Below are positions 7,938 to 14,929 of a stretch of DNA of 40,736 nt, one piece after another. Each line of letters starts with the position of its first letter. Positions within the stretch are counted from its first letter, which is position 1. The notes beneath the pieces are model-generated. The model had not been told where the DNA came from. It was given only the letters and a program-made list of their open reading frames with translations, and ran no database searches. Source of the DNA: Candidatus Sulfotelmatobacter sp. (GTDB lineage Bacteria; Acidobacteriota; Terriglobia; Terriglobales; Acidobacteriaceae); NCBI GenBank assembly GCA_030040965.1, contig JASHOT010000266.1, positions 1-40,736 of the forward strand, given 5' to 3'. A program made the translations under genes and the position numbers.

Positions 7938-8879
7938 TCAGCCTCTTCGTGCCTGCTCCGTAACCCAATCGGTCCAATATGCCGTTGCCCCGCTCGACGC
8001 GAGGCTCGCCTTGCCCAAAACCGCATCCACAAAATTCTCAATCAATGGCAAGTGCACGTTGGCATGAACAGGCAAAATCTCGCGCCCACCGGGATAGACA
8101 AGATCCGGCCCGTTCAGCGCCGACATTTCGATCTCACCATCGGTTCCGCGAATGCGGCATTCATCGCGCTTGATCTTTGAGTGCCAGCGCACGTCCACGA
8201 TACCACGCACGCCATTGGCATACTCGACCATCGCGGTTGCATTGTCTTCGACGGCATAGTGATGCACCGCATTCGAAAGCTGGCCCGTGGCGCGAAGCGG
8301 TTGCCCGAACAAGAAATTCAAAACATCGATGCGGTGCGATGCGATATCAAACAGCGGTCCGCCTCCCGCCTTCGCCGGATCGAACAGCCAGCTTCGCTCA
8401 CCACCCTTTCCATCGAACCACATGTGATTCGTGAGCTCCGCGAATACGGGTTGGCCAATCGCTCCGGCTGCGAGCAGTTCCTTGGCACGCAAAACCTTTG
8501 GATAAAACCGCCGATAATACGCGACGCCGAAAATCCGGCCGCATTCCTCGGCCGTGCGAACCATCTGCCTCGCCTCAGCCTCATTCATGGCCATCGGCTT
8601 CTCGCACAGCACATGCTTGCCCGCCCGCAGAGATTGAATTGTCTGTGGCGCATGCAAAAAAACTGGCGTGCCCACATAGATTGCGTGAACGTCTTTTTCG
8701 ACTCCAGAATCGGCCAGCGCCTTGCCCAGAGTCGACCACGCCCGCACGTTGTACGGTGCCGCCTTTGCCGCATCGCGCGTAACAAGCCCATAGAGCTGGC
8801 TGCGCGGTTCGGCCAGAATCGCCGGTGTCACGCGGCGCACCGTGATGTCTCCGATTCCGATGACGAGCCAGTTGAGCAT
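7938..8879 (-). CDS. Gfo/Idh/MocA family oxidoreductase
   Basis: A 313-residue NAD(P)-dependent oxidoreductase of the glucose-fructose oxidoreductase/inositol dehydrogenase family. Residues 1-120 form the Rossmann domain, starting MLNWLVIGIGDITVRRV, with AIYVGTPVFLHAPQ and the diagnostic EKP of HVLCEKPMAMNEAEA. The C-terminal domain carries GGGPLFDIASHRIDVLNFLFG, whose aspartate and histidine match the catalytic D-x-x-x-H of the family. Members oxidise or reduce hydroxyl groups of sugars, inositols or biliverdin; the substrate cannot be read from the sequence. It has no co-directional neighbour close enough for an operon. The upstream side (8880-8975) holds a mosaic inverted repeat. Confidence 0.93.
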   Translation of the reverse strand: MLNWLVIGIGDITVRRVTPAILAEPRSQLYGLVTRDAAKAAPYNVRAWSTLGKALADSGVEKDVHAIYVGTPVFLHAPQTIQSLRAGKHVLCEKPMAMNEAEARQMVRTAEECGRIFGVAYYRRFYPKVLRAKELLAAGAIGQPVFAELTNHMWFDGKGGERSWLFDPAKAGGGPLFDIASHRIDVLNFLFGQPLRATGQLSNAVHHYAVEDNATAMVEYANGVRGIVDVRWHSKIKRDECRIRGTDGEIEMSALNGPDLVYPGGREILPVHANVHLPLIENFVDAVLGKASLASSGATAYWTDWVTEQARRG

Positions 8880-8887
8880 AGAAATCC

Positions 8888-8965
8888 AGGTCTCAAGGTC
8901 TCAAGGTTTCAAAGTTGCAGAGACTGGGTCGGTGCGGCGACCCAACTTTGAGACATTGAAACCTT
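8888..8965. repeat. mosaic inverted repeat with tandem octamers
   Basis: Three tandem octamers AGGTCTCA (8888-8895), AGGTCTCA (8896-8903) and AGGTTTCA (8904-8911) are mirrored on the right by TTTGAGACATTGAAACCTT ending at 8965. CAAAGTTG (8910-8917) pairs exactly with CAACTTTG (8943-8950). In the centre TGGGTCG (8925-8931) pairs exactly with CGACCCA (8938-8944), leaving a 6-base loop. It stands just before the start of the leftward oxidoreductase gene, so it would lie in or near its leader. Confidence 0.65.
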
Positions 8966-8989
8966 TCCACGTTGCACCCTGCCTTCAAC

Positions 8990-9020
8990 ACAAAATCAAA
9001 GGCCGGCGCGAAGCCGGCCT
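8990..9020 (-). terminator. intrinsic terminator of the HU gene
   Basis: On the reverse strand AGGCCGGC and GCCGGCCT form a perfect 8-bp GC-rich stem (plus-strand positions 9000-9007 and 9013-9020) with a 5-base loop. It is followed by TTTGATTTT, the T-rich tail. It lies 21 bp after the HU stop codon, exactly where a terminator is expected. Confidence 0.85.
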
Positions 9021-9041
9021 CTGTTGAATTTGAATCCAAAA

Positions 9042-9335
9042 CTACTTCTTGGGCGCGATCGCGTCCTTGGCGGCCTTGGCCACGCGGAACTTCACCACGG
9101 TCTTGGCCTTGATCTGGATCGGTTCGCCGGTCTGGGGATTGCGGCCCACGCGCGCCTTGCGGTGCGCCTTCACCAGGCGACCGAGTCCCGGCACCACGAA
9201 GATGCCGTTCTTTTTTGTTTCCTTGATGGCGGTGTCGGCGAGATGCTCCAAGAACGCCGCCGCTGTCTTGTTGGCGATCTCAGTCTTTTCGGCGAGCTGC
9301 CGAATCAACTGAGTTTTTGTCAAACCTGCTGCCAT
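9042..9335 (-). CDS. HU family DNA-binding protein
   Basis: A 97-residue nucleoid protein. MAAGLTKTQLIRQLAEKT and the following helices make the dimerisation base, and GLGRLVKAHRKARVGRNPQTGEPIQIKAK is the beta-arm with the family signature R-N-P-x-T-G whose proline intercalates in DNA. The C-terminal VVKFRVAKAAKDAIAPKK is slightly longer and more lysine-rich than in typical HU (90 residues), as often seen in this phylum. AAGGAGG stands 7 bases before the ATG, one of the strongest ribosome binding sites in the window, fitting high expression. It is followed by a strong intrinsic terminator and is monocistronic. TATAAG in the AT-rich upstream region may be its -10 box. Confidence 0.95.
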   Translation of the reverse strand: MAAGLTKTQLIRQLAEKTEIANKTAAAFLEHLADTAIKETKKNGIFVVPGLGRLVKAHRKARVGRNPQTGEPIQIKAKTVVKFRVAKAAKDAIAPKK

Positions 9336-9679
9336 GCTTCCTCCTTGGAATAATCAATGAAATACTAGCCGGGCGCTATCTTATACCCGTTGCCTGTGGA
9401 AAACACCTTATTTTACGCGGGTTTTGTCATTTCTGCATGCGAGATGACGCATTTTTACAGGGCTTTTCTCGTCTCGCGATTCCAGAATGGGCGTGTTATG
9501 CGTACCCGCGTGGTAACCATCAGCGATTGAGGGATCGAGCGATTTGCCGATTGCGTGATTGAAAAGTCATTTCCACTTCCGGGCTTGCTCTTCAATCGCT
9601 TAATCGCCCGGTCACTGAATGACTCAATTTCTGCGTGTCTCTGTGCCTCCGTGGTGAAATCCTGCGTTCGGATGCCATA
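9336..9679. other. 344-bp intergenic region with dispersed-type repeats
   Basis: No gene is supported here. The left part is the upstream region of the leftward HU gene. The right part is repetitive: CGATTGCGTGATTGAA at about 9552-9567 faces TTCAATCGCTTAATCG about 30 bases further on, a 16-bp inverted repeat with three mismatches, flanked by further degenerate GATTG/GATCG units. After it comes a 'gtgtctctgtgcctccgtgg' stretch, which resembles repeats scattered between genes in many soil bacteria (that comparison is from memory). The start of the cysteine-rich gene follows directly. Confidence 0.6.
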
Positions 9680-10354
9680 ATGATGCAGGAGCCCGCGTTG
9701 ACCTGCGCCATCTGCGAAATCCGCAAGGACAAAAGATTTTGCCCCGCCGTCCACGGGCGCATTTGCCCGCAATGCTGCGGCGAACAGCGCGAAGTCACGC
9801 TCGACTGTCCGAGCGACTGCCCTTATCTTCTGCAGGCTCGGGAGCATGAAAAACCGCGCGCGGCCGACCAGCTCGATCCCGCCGGACTTTTCCTCGAAAT
9901 CGAAATCTCCGACCAGTTCATGTACGAAAAAGAGCACCTGCTCATGGGCCTGACTTACGCTCTGGCAAAAGCTGCGCGCGCCGATCGCTTAATGAACGAT
10001 CAGGATTTGATTCGGGCGCTCACGGTGCTCACCACCAGTTATGAACGGCTGGTGAATTCCGGCCTTCACTACGAGCAACCGCTCACCAACCAGTCGCAGC
10101 GCCGCGTCGCCGCCGAGGTCGAAACCATGGTGAAGGAGTATCGCGCCGCCGAGCAGGAACATGTGGGTTACTCAATGCTCAAAGATTCCGACGTACTCAA
10201 GGCTCTCGTCTTCCTCGTGCGTCTCGCCCACGGACGCAGCTCAGGACGCCCCAAGTCGCGCGCCCTGGTCGAATTCCTGTTCGCCCAATTTCCGGAGAAA
10301 GAATCTGCCCTACTCACTCCGCAGGAAGCAGGAAGCCGGATCATCCTTCCGTGA
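9680..10354 (+). CDS. conserved protein with N-terminal cysteine-rich zinc-ribbon-like region
   Basis: About 224 residues from the ATG at 9680 (or the adjacent ATG at 9683); no strong ribosome binding site is seen. The N-terminal 45 residues hold eight cysteines: CAIC, then FCPAVHGRICPQCC, then LDCPSDCPYL. This is suited to bind one or two zinc ions. The rest is predicted helical and soluble: LFLEIEISDQFMYEKEHLLMGLTYALAKAARADRLMNDQDLIRALTVL... and a final segment ending FLFAQFPEKESALL. I do not recognise a named family; the layout resembles an adapter or nucleic-acid-associated protein, but that is only suggestion. The gene is convergent with folK; a perfect hairpin follows its stop codon. 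Confidence 0.78.
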   Translation: MMQEPALTCAICEIRKDKRFCPAVHGRICPQCCGEQREVTLDCPSDCPYLLQAREHEKPRAADQLDPAGLFLEIEISDQFMYEKEHLLMGLTYALAKAARADRLMNDQDLIRALTVLTTSYERLVNSGLHYEQPLTNQSQRRVAAEVETMVKEYRAAEQEHVGYSMLKDSDVLKALVFLVRLAHGRSSGRPKSRALVEFLFAQFPEKESALLTPQEAGSRIILP

Positions 10355-10365
10355 TGGTCATGTGG

Positions 10366-10387
10366 GGACAGCCGCCCTCGGCTGTCC
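10366..10387. repeat. perfect 9-bp hairpin downstream of the cysteine-rich gene
   Basis: GGACAGCCG (10366-10374) and CGGCTGTCC (10379-10387) pair perfectly with a 4-base loop, 12 bp after the stop codon. There is no T run, but the hairpin lies between convergent genes and may stop transcription or protect the mRNA end. It resembles short GC-rich palindromes dispersed in acidobacterial genomes (from memory). A 'gatccgtaaaaatccgtgc' stretch after it looks like another dispersed repeat. Confidence 0.6.
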
Positions 10388-10447
10388 TGTCGGGCGCAGC
10401 TCGACGTGCAACTGTTTTGATCCGTAAAAATCCGTGCAGGTTCGTGG

Positions 10448-10933
10448 CTAGCTTTCGATTTTTTTCACCGCCTGCCCGGCCGGCAATTCGCCCAGCAACT
10501 CCCTCGCAGTTTTCTTCAGAACAGGATGCCGCGCCTCCGGGGCAATCTCGGTCAGCGGCTCCAGCACAAACCGCCGGCGATGCATCTCTGGATGCGGAAT
10601 CGTCACCGCCGCCGAATTCAGCACGCGATCGCCGTACAGAAGAATGTCAATGTCGATCATCCGTGGTCCTTTTTTCCGCGTTCGCTCCCGGCCCATCTCA
10701 CGCTCGATCTTGAGCACAGCCGCCATCAGTTGCTCGGGAGTCTCCATGGTTTCCATCGCCACCGCACAGTTCACAAACCACGCCTGATCGCGCACTTCTA
10801 CCGGCTCAGTCTCATAAAACGAAGACACAGCAACCACTTGTCCTCGCGTCTCCAACCGCGAAATGGCCTCACGCAAGTGGGCCTCGCGATCGCCGACATT
10901 CGATCCGAGGGAAAGATAGACAAGTTGTTTCAT
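10448..10933 (-). CDS. folK: 2-amino-4-hydroxy-6-hydroxymethyldihydropteridine diphosphokinase
   Basis: A 161-residue HPPK, which transfers pyrophosphate from ATP to 6-hydroxymethyl-7,8-dihydropterin in folate synthesis. It begins MKQLVYLSLGSNVGDRE, has SSFYETEPVEV and FVNCAVAMET, and carries the family signature KKGPRMIDIDILLYGD with the two magnesium-binding aspartates, followed by IPHPEMHRRRFVLEPL. Length and order match the family. It lies 15 bp after the DUF4239 membrane gene and is likely the last gene of a leftward transcript. Neither folB nor folP is nearby. Confidence 0.96.
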   Translation of the reverse strand: MKQLVYLSLGSNVGDREAHLREAISRLETRGQVVAVSSFYETEPVEVRDQAWFVNCAVAMETMETPEQLMAAVLKIEREMGRERTRKKGPRMIDIDILLYGDRVLNSAAVTIPHPEMHRRRFVLEPLTEIAPEARHPVLKKTARELLGELPAGQAVKKIES

Positions 10934-10948
10934 CCGTCGAAAGCTCGT

Positions 10949-11716
10949 TCAGCGAGCTTTGTTCATCAGCTCTTCAAATGGCCTATTGTTCACGTTCCAT
11001 GTGCCCTCGAACGGATTATCCAAATCCGTCAGGACAAAGTGAGCAAAGAAAAGCAGCATGGTGGCGATGGCGACCGAAATCGCCCCGAGCGCCATGTTCT
11101 GGAAGGGAAAGAAGAAGAGCAGAAAGAGGATCGTGAACGCGGTCAGCATTACGAAAAGCAGCAGCGTTCGCGGGATACGTTTCGCACTGATGGCCAGCCG
11201 TTCCTCGCGGTGGGCGCTGGCCTCGGTGGCAATTTCCAGCAAACGTTCGTGCACGCGGAACTCCGCCTCGCCTTCGGGCTTTGCTTCCGTCACGCTGGAA
11301 ATGATCGCAGAAAACAGTTTGTCGGTTCTCTCCGTATTCTCGCCGCGGGAAAGCACACCCCACTCCGACTCCCCTACGGCGCGCGCATAGGCACGCACTG
11401 CGCGAACCATCGATTCCCGGGTGTTCTCTTTCAGTCCTCGGCTGAACAGAACCAGATCCTTCAGCGCTCCGGATTCTTTCAGGATTTCATTTTCTACCGC
11501 GGCAAACTGCCCCCAGATCACATAGGTGGCAAACGCGTAAACAACGCTATACAGGGTGCCAATGATCTGGAGCAGCGCGCCGATTCCTTCCGCATCGTGA
11601 GAGAAAAGCTGGTGAAATCCAACGACGTGCAGAATTGCATAAATGACGGCCGCTACCACCATCAGTGCAATCCCGCGCTGTCGAATATTTTGAGGAATGA
11701 CTTCGAACGCGTTCAT
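10949..11716 (-). CDS. DUF4239 (bestrophin-like) membrane protein
   Basis: A 255-residue membrane protein. Hydrophobic segments are seen at about 15-33, 45-68, 188-205 and 210-228, with a long helical, charged segment between (about 75-185). The C-terminal motif LTDLDNPFEGTWNVN matches the D-L-D-x-P-F-x-G motif of DUF4239, which is related in pattern to bestrophin-like anion channels. Transport function is therefore possible but not shown. It starts 6 bp after the end of rlpA and ends 15 bp before folK, so the genes are likely co-transcribed. The start lacks a clear ribosome binding site, which could mean translational coupling with rlpA. Confidence 0.85.
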   Translation of the reverse strand: MNAFEVIPQNIRQRGIALMVVAAVIYAILHVVGFHQLFSHDAEGIGALLQIIGTLYSVVYAFATYVIWGQFAAVENEILKESGALKDLVLFSRGLKENTRESMVRAVRAYARAVGESEWGVLSRGENTERTDKLFSAIISSVTEAKPEGEAEFRVHERLLEIATEASAHREERLAISAKRIPRTLLLFVMLTAFTILFLLFFFPFQNMALGAISVAIATMLLFFAHFVLTDLDNPFEGTWNVNNRPFEELMNKAR

Positions 11717-11722
11717 CGCGTA

Positions 11723-12499
11723 CTAGTCTAGCCTGACCAGGAAAACCGCGCCTTCGGGAGTCGCGGTTTCATCCGCCAGCTCCTTGGCGCGGTCGTGATC
11801 GTCGTCCAGCACGCGAATCCGTATCCACCAGTCCCCGGCGGGACTGGCAAAGCACAGCACTTTCGCCGTGTGATAACGCCGTGTGAGGTGATCGGCGAGT
11901 TTCGTGGCGGCATGCTCATGAGGAAATCCCCCAATCTGCACCGCCCATTTTCCGCCCGCGACAATCGATTCGGGGGATTGCATCAACTCCACTTTGACTT
12001 CGGCCACGCCCGGCTGCCACACGTCGACTTTGCGCGCCGCTGCCAGCGACAAGTCGAGAACGCGCCCCGGAATGAATGGCCCGCGGTCCGTAATGCGCAC
12101 CAGCGCGCTGTGTCCGGTCTTGACGTTGGTCACGCGCACAATCGAGCCCAGAGGATAAGTCCGGTGCGCCGCCGTCATCGCGTGCATGTTGTAGACCTCG
12201 CCGTTCGATCCCCGCCGGTTGTGATATGGAGGCCCGTACCAGCTGGCGAGTCCGAGCTCGGTCGCGATGGGCCTGGTATTGGCGGGAATTACCGGCTCCA
12301 GCAGATCGGCATCTTCGGCGGCCTTTGGGATATTCGAACTCTTCTCAGCGGAAGGCGCATTCCCTTCCGGTTGCGCTGCCGCTGAAGTTGCCGGTGGCGT
12401 AGTCACAACTGGCGGAGGCGGGGGTGGGACCTCGACGTGCGCCTTGGGCTGGCCACACGAAGAGATCAGCAAAATCGAAATCAGCAGAATAAGAATCAT
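11723..12499 (-). CDS. rlpA: septal ring lytic transglycosylase RlpA family lipoprotein
   Basis: A 258-residue lipoprotein. The ATG at 12497-12499 is chosen because it begins a lipoprotein signal, MILILLISILLISSC, with the lipidated cysteine at residue 15; the longer frame upstream has no signal. A proline-rich linker follows (PPPPPP near 25-30). The double-psi beta-barrel at about 82-170 starts GLASWYG and holds E101, H112 and D138 (ITDRGPF). Their spacing equals that of the residues reported as important in Pseudomonas RlpA. Residues about 183-255 form a SPOR domain (WAVQIGGFPHEHAATKLADHL), which binds denuded septal glycan. The protein should cleave peptidoglycan strands without stem peptides during division. 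It heads a tight group with the DUF4239 gene and folK. Confidence 0.92.
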   Translation of the reverse strand: MILILLISILLISSCGQPKAHVEVPPPPPPVVTTPPATSAAAQPEGNAPSAEKSSNIPKAAEDADLLEPVIPANTRPIATELGLASWYGPPYHNRRGSNGEVYNMHAMTAAHRTYPLGSIVRVTNVKTGHSALVRITDRGPFIPGRVLDLSLAAARKVDVWQPGVAEVKVELMQSPESIVAGGKWAVQIGGFPHEHAATKLADHLTRRYHTAKVLCFASPAGDWWIRIRVLDDDHDRAKELADETATPEGAVFLVRLD

Positions 12500-12576
12500 G
12501 ACGACGCCGACGAAGTGAGCGCGCCGTAACGAATCGAAGAAGAAATCGCGACGAAAGCCGGGATCACACGCCGAAA

Positions 12577-12801
12577 TTATTTCGGCGGCTGGTGTTTCTC
12601 CATGTAATCGGCAAATTCGGCCAGCTTCTGGGATGCCGTCCGCAAAGCCTTGGTTGATTGCGTTCGCACCGCCGGCACGACCTCGTCGTTCAGATATTTG
12701 ATGAACTCGGGGATTTCTTTTTCGAGTCGCTGGGCGGCATCGTTGATGGTTTGGCTGACGCGCGTTGACGCGTCTTCCACCTTGCGGTTGAAGTCGTTCA
12801 T
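12577..12801 (-). CDS. 74-aa helical (coiled-coil) small protein
   Basis: A short gene hidden in a longer frame. The ATG at 12799-12801 is chosen because GAGGAG lies 5 bases upstream. The 74-residue product, starting MNDFNRKVEDASTRVSQTIND and ending EFADYMEKHQPPK, has no signal peptide and no membrane segment. It is amphipathic and helical, with regular hydrophobic spacing that suggests a coiled coil or apolipoprotein-like surface helix. Small proteins of this kind ('apolipoprotein-like' or phasin-like) can sit on membranes or polymers, but no family is recognised. It lies 77 bp before rlpA on the same strand and could be its leader gene. Confidence 0.7.
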   Translation of the reverse strand: MNDFNRKVEDASTRVSQTINDAAQRLEKEIPEFIKYLNDEVVPAVRTQSTKALRTASQKLAEFADYMEKHQPPK

Positions 12802-13025
12802 GACACTCCTCGCGAGTAGCGGGCGTGAGTTGGCCCACGCTGTGTTGCGGATGCCAGGCTCGACTATTATTTCGTGCGCCGCACGGCGGGTCAATGCCAT
12901 TGGCGCTGATTTCATTGGTTCGCGAATCGAAAACCCGCTCGCAGCCGTGGCAAGTCTGTTTTGTTATGCGTGCGATAAAATGCCGATTCTCGCATTAATC
13001 CGAAGATGCGGATCCAAAGATACGA

Positions 13026-14105
13026 ATGAGATCTAGCGACAAATCTCAAACGAAACAGCAGCTCCGCGCCCAACTTCTCTCCTGGTATGACACCCACGCC
13101 CGCGATCTTCCCTGGCGCCGAACCCGCGATCCTTATCGCATCTGGCTTTCCGAAATCATGCTGCAGCAGACGCGCGTCGCCGCTGTTATCGAGCATTATC
13201 ACGAGTTCCTTCGCCGATTTCCCAGCGTCGAAAAACTGGCTGGTGCTCGCGAATCCTCGGTGCTCGCCGCCTGGAGCGGACTCGGCTATTATCGTCGCGC
13301 CCGCATGCTGCACGCGGCGGCAAAAGAAATCGCGCGCAAGCGCAAGGGCCAATTTCCCGCATCCGCCCGTGAATGGAGACGCCTGCCCGGGATCGGCCGC
13401 TACACCGCCGCCGCCATTGCCAGCATCGCCTTCAATGAACCGGTCGCGGTGGTCGATGGCAACGTGGAGCGTGTGCTCGAGCGGTCTTCTGGAACGAAAA
13501 TGGGAAGGGAACAAATCTGGGCCACTGCGGAATCCCTACTCGATCACGACCGCCCCGGCGACTTCAACCAGGCCATGATGGAACTCGGCGCCACCGTCTG
13601 CACTCCGCGCGCGCCCGCATGCCTAACGTGCCCCGTGGTCAATCTGTGCGCCACTCGGGGCGAACTGGCTGCAACCGCAAAAACGGCCCCTCAGAAGAAA
13701 CGTGAAATCCATTACGTGCTTCACGTTCAGTTTGAGAATGGCCAATCCAGCGGGCCCGACGGCAAAGTCTTCCTCATCCAGCGCCCTGCCAGCGCTTCAC
13801 TCATGGCCGGCATGTGGGAATTGCCGGAGATTCCCCGTCCCATTGACGTTGTCGAGCCTGTCTTCACTGTGCGACACTCGATCACCGTCACCGATTACAC
13901 CGTGAAAGTCTGGAAATCATCTGGGTTTGTCCCACCCCTGTCGCGTTCTTTGCGAGAGGGTGGGAACGATCACACATCCGGCCAATGGATGGCGCCCTCC
14001 CGCCTGCCAAAACTCGCACTCACCGGCCTCACCCGCAAAATTCTACGTAAAGCGGAAATTCTGCCCCGAAACCGGCCATACCTACCCCATAAAACCGAAT
14101 CGTGA
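13026..14105 (+). CDS. mutY: A/G-specific adenine DNA glycosylase
   Basis: A 359-residue MutY, which removes adenine opposite 8-oxoguanine. Catalytic E43 lies in LSEIMLQQTR, the helix-hairpin-helix LPGIGRYTAAAI is at 120-131, and D144 is in VVDGNVERV. The [4Fe-4S] cluster cysteines C192, C199, C202 and C208 show the C-x6-C-x2-C-x5-C spacing. A NUDIX-like recognition domain follows, with FLIQRPASASLMAGMWELPEIP and FTVRHSIT, ending LTGLTRKILRKAE. Residues about 298-318 (FVPPLSRSLREGGNDHTSG) are extra in a loop of this domain and are encoded by an inverted repeat at 13931-13964, which suggests a palindromic element inserted in frame. No strong ribosome binding site is seen. Confidence 0.96.
   Translation: MRSSDKSQTKQQLRAQLLSWYDTHARDLPWRRTRDPYRIWLSEIMLQQTRVAAVIEHYHEFLRRFPSVEKLAGARESSVLAAWSGLGYYRRARMLHAAAKEIARKRKGQFPASAREWRRLPGIGRYTAAAIASIAFNEPVAVVDGNVERVLERSSGTKMGREQIWATAESLLDHDRPGDFNQAMMELGATVCTPRAPACLTCPVVNLCATRGELAATAKTAPQKKREIHYVLHVQFENGQSSGPDGKVFLIQRPASASLMAGMWELPEIPRPIDVVEPVFTVRHSITVTDYTVKVWKSSGFVPPLSRSLREGGNDHTSGQWMAPSRLPKLALTGLTRKILRKAEILPRNRPYLPHKTES
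13931..13964. repeat. inverted repeat inside mutY
   Basis: CCCACCCCTGTCGC (13931-13944) faces GCGAGAGGGTGGG (13952-13964): CCCACCC pairs with GGGTGGG and TCGC with GCGA, with a bulge between, and a 7-base loop. It lies wholly within the mutY reading frame and encodes the loop PPLSRSLREGG. It looks like one of the GC-rich palindromic elements otherwise found between genes. Confidence 0.6.
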
Positions 14106-14164
14106 CCACTGTGGCCCCAATCTAAAGTGTGTGTGACTGCAACACGCTGCTCCGAGGATGGAAC

Positions 14165-14662
14165 ATGACCGCCCTAGCCACTGGCACCAAAGCTCCCGCA
14201 TTTGATCTAAAGACACTGGACGGCAAGCCGTTTTCCTTGACCGACGCGCTTTCGCGCGGCCCCGTCGTTCTGGCCTTCTTCAAAGTTTCCTGTCCCACGT
14301 GTCAGTACGCTTTTCCGTTTTTCGAGCGCCTCTACAAGGCCTATGGCCGAAATGGCGTGACCCTCGTCGGTGTCTCGCAAAACGACGCCAAGGAAACTTT
14401 CGCTTTCATCAAACAGTTCGGTGTCACCTTCCCCATCCTGCTCGACGACACACGCTCGTACCCAGTTTCCAACGCCTACGGCCTGACCAACGTTCCCACG
14501 CTTTTCTGGATCGCCCAGGACGGCGAAATCGAGCTCGCCAGCGTCGGCTGGCTGAAGGCCGATTTCGAGCAGATCAACCGCAAGATGGCCGAGACCGGAA
14601 AAGCCGCGCCGGCCGCCATGTTCGAGCGGGGCGAAGACGTCCTTGATTTTCGCGCTGGCTGA
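14165..14662 (+). CDS. redoxin / TlpA-like thiol-disulfide protein
   Basis: A 165-residue thioredoxin-fold protein of the AhpC/TSA-redoxin group. The ATG at 14165 follows GAGGATG and starts the fold directly (MTALATGTKAPAFDLKTLDGKPFSL). The active site FFKVSCPTCQYAFPF has a C-P-T-C pair, and the cis-proline is in NVPTLFWI. VTLVGVSQNDAKETFAFIKQFGVTFPILLDD is the typical insert. There is no signal peptide, so the protein is likely cytosolic, unlike secreted TlpA/ResA. It may act as a thiol peroxidase or thiol reductase. A short GC-rich hairpin (GCCGCC/GGCGGC at 14677-14692) follows the stop codon. Confidence 0.9.
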   Translation: MTALATGTKAPAFDLKTLDGKPFSLTDALSRGPVVLAFFKVSCPTCQYAFPFFERLYKAYGRNGVTLVGVSQNDAKETFAFIKQFGVTFPILLDDTRSYPVSNAYGLTNVPTLFWIAQDGEIELASVGWLKADFEQINRKMAETGKAAPAAMFERGEDVLDFRAG

Positions 14663-14929
14663 GGCTCGAAAAACTAGCCGCCGGTCGGCGGCAAAGCCAA
14701 AACCCACAGGGCCATCCGAGAAAGCCCAACGCTCCATTCGTACACGTCCTCTCGGCAGCCGTTTTCCTGCCGGTGAGTGCACTCTCGTGCCCAGTCTACG
14801 CGAGTTCTCATGCCTGCCGTTTCGCCTTCTCCTTTACAATCGGTTCAGACTTTCCGGAAGGCCTTCCCCGTGCCACGCCGCTTCGTTGGGAGGTTGGTTC
14901 AGAAGAGGAGTTCGGGAGAAAAGTTTCGC

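Noticed and set aside
8881-9020. Possible CRISPR-like array, because of tandem octamers
   Set aside because: The repeats are only eight bases, contiguous, without spacers; they are part of an inverted mosaic followed by an ordinary terminator.
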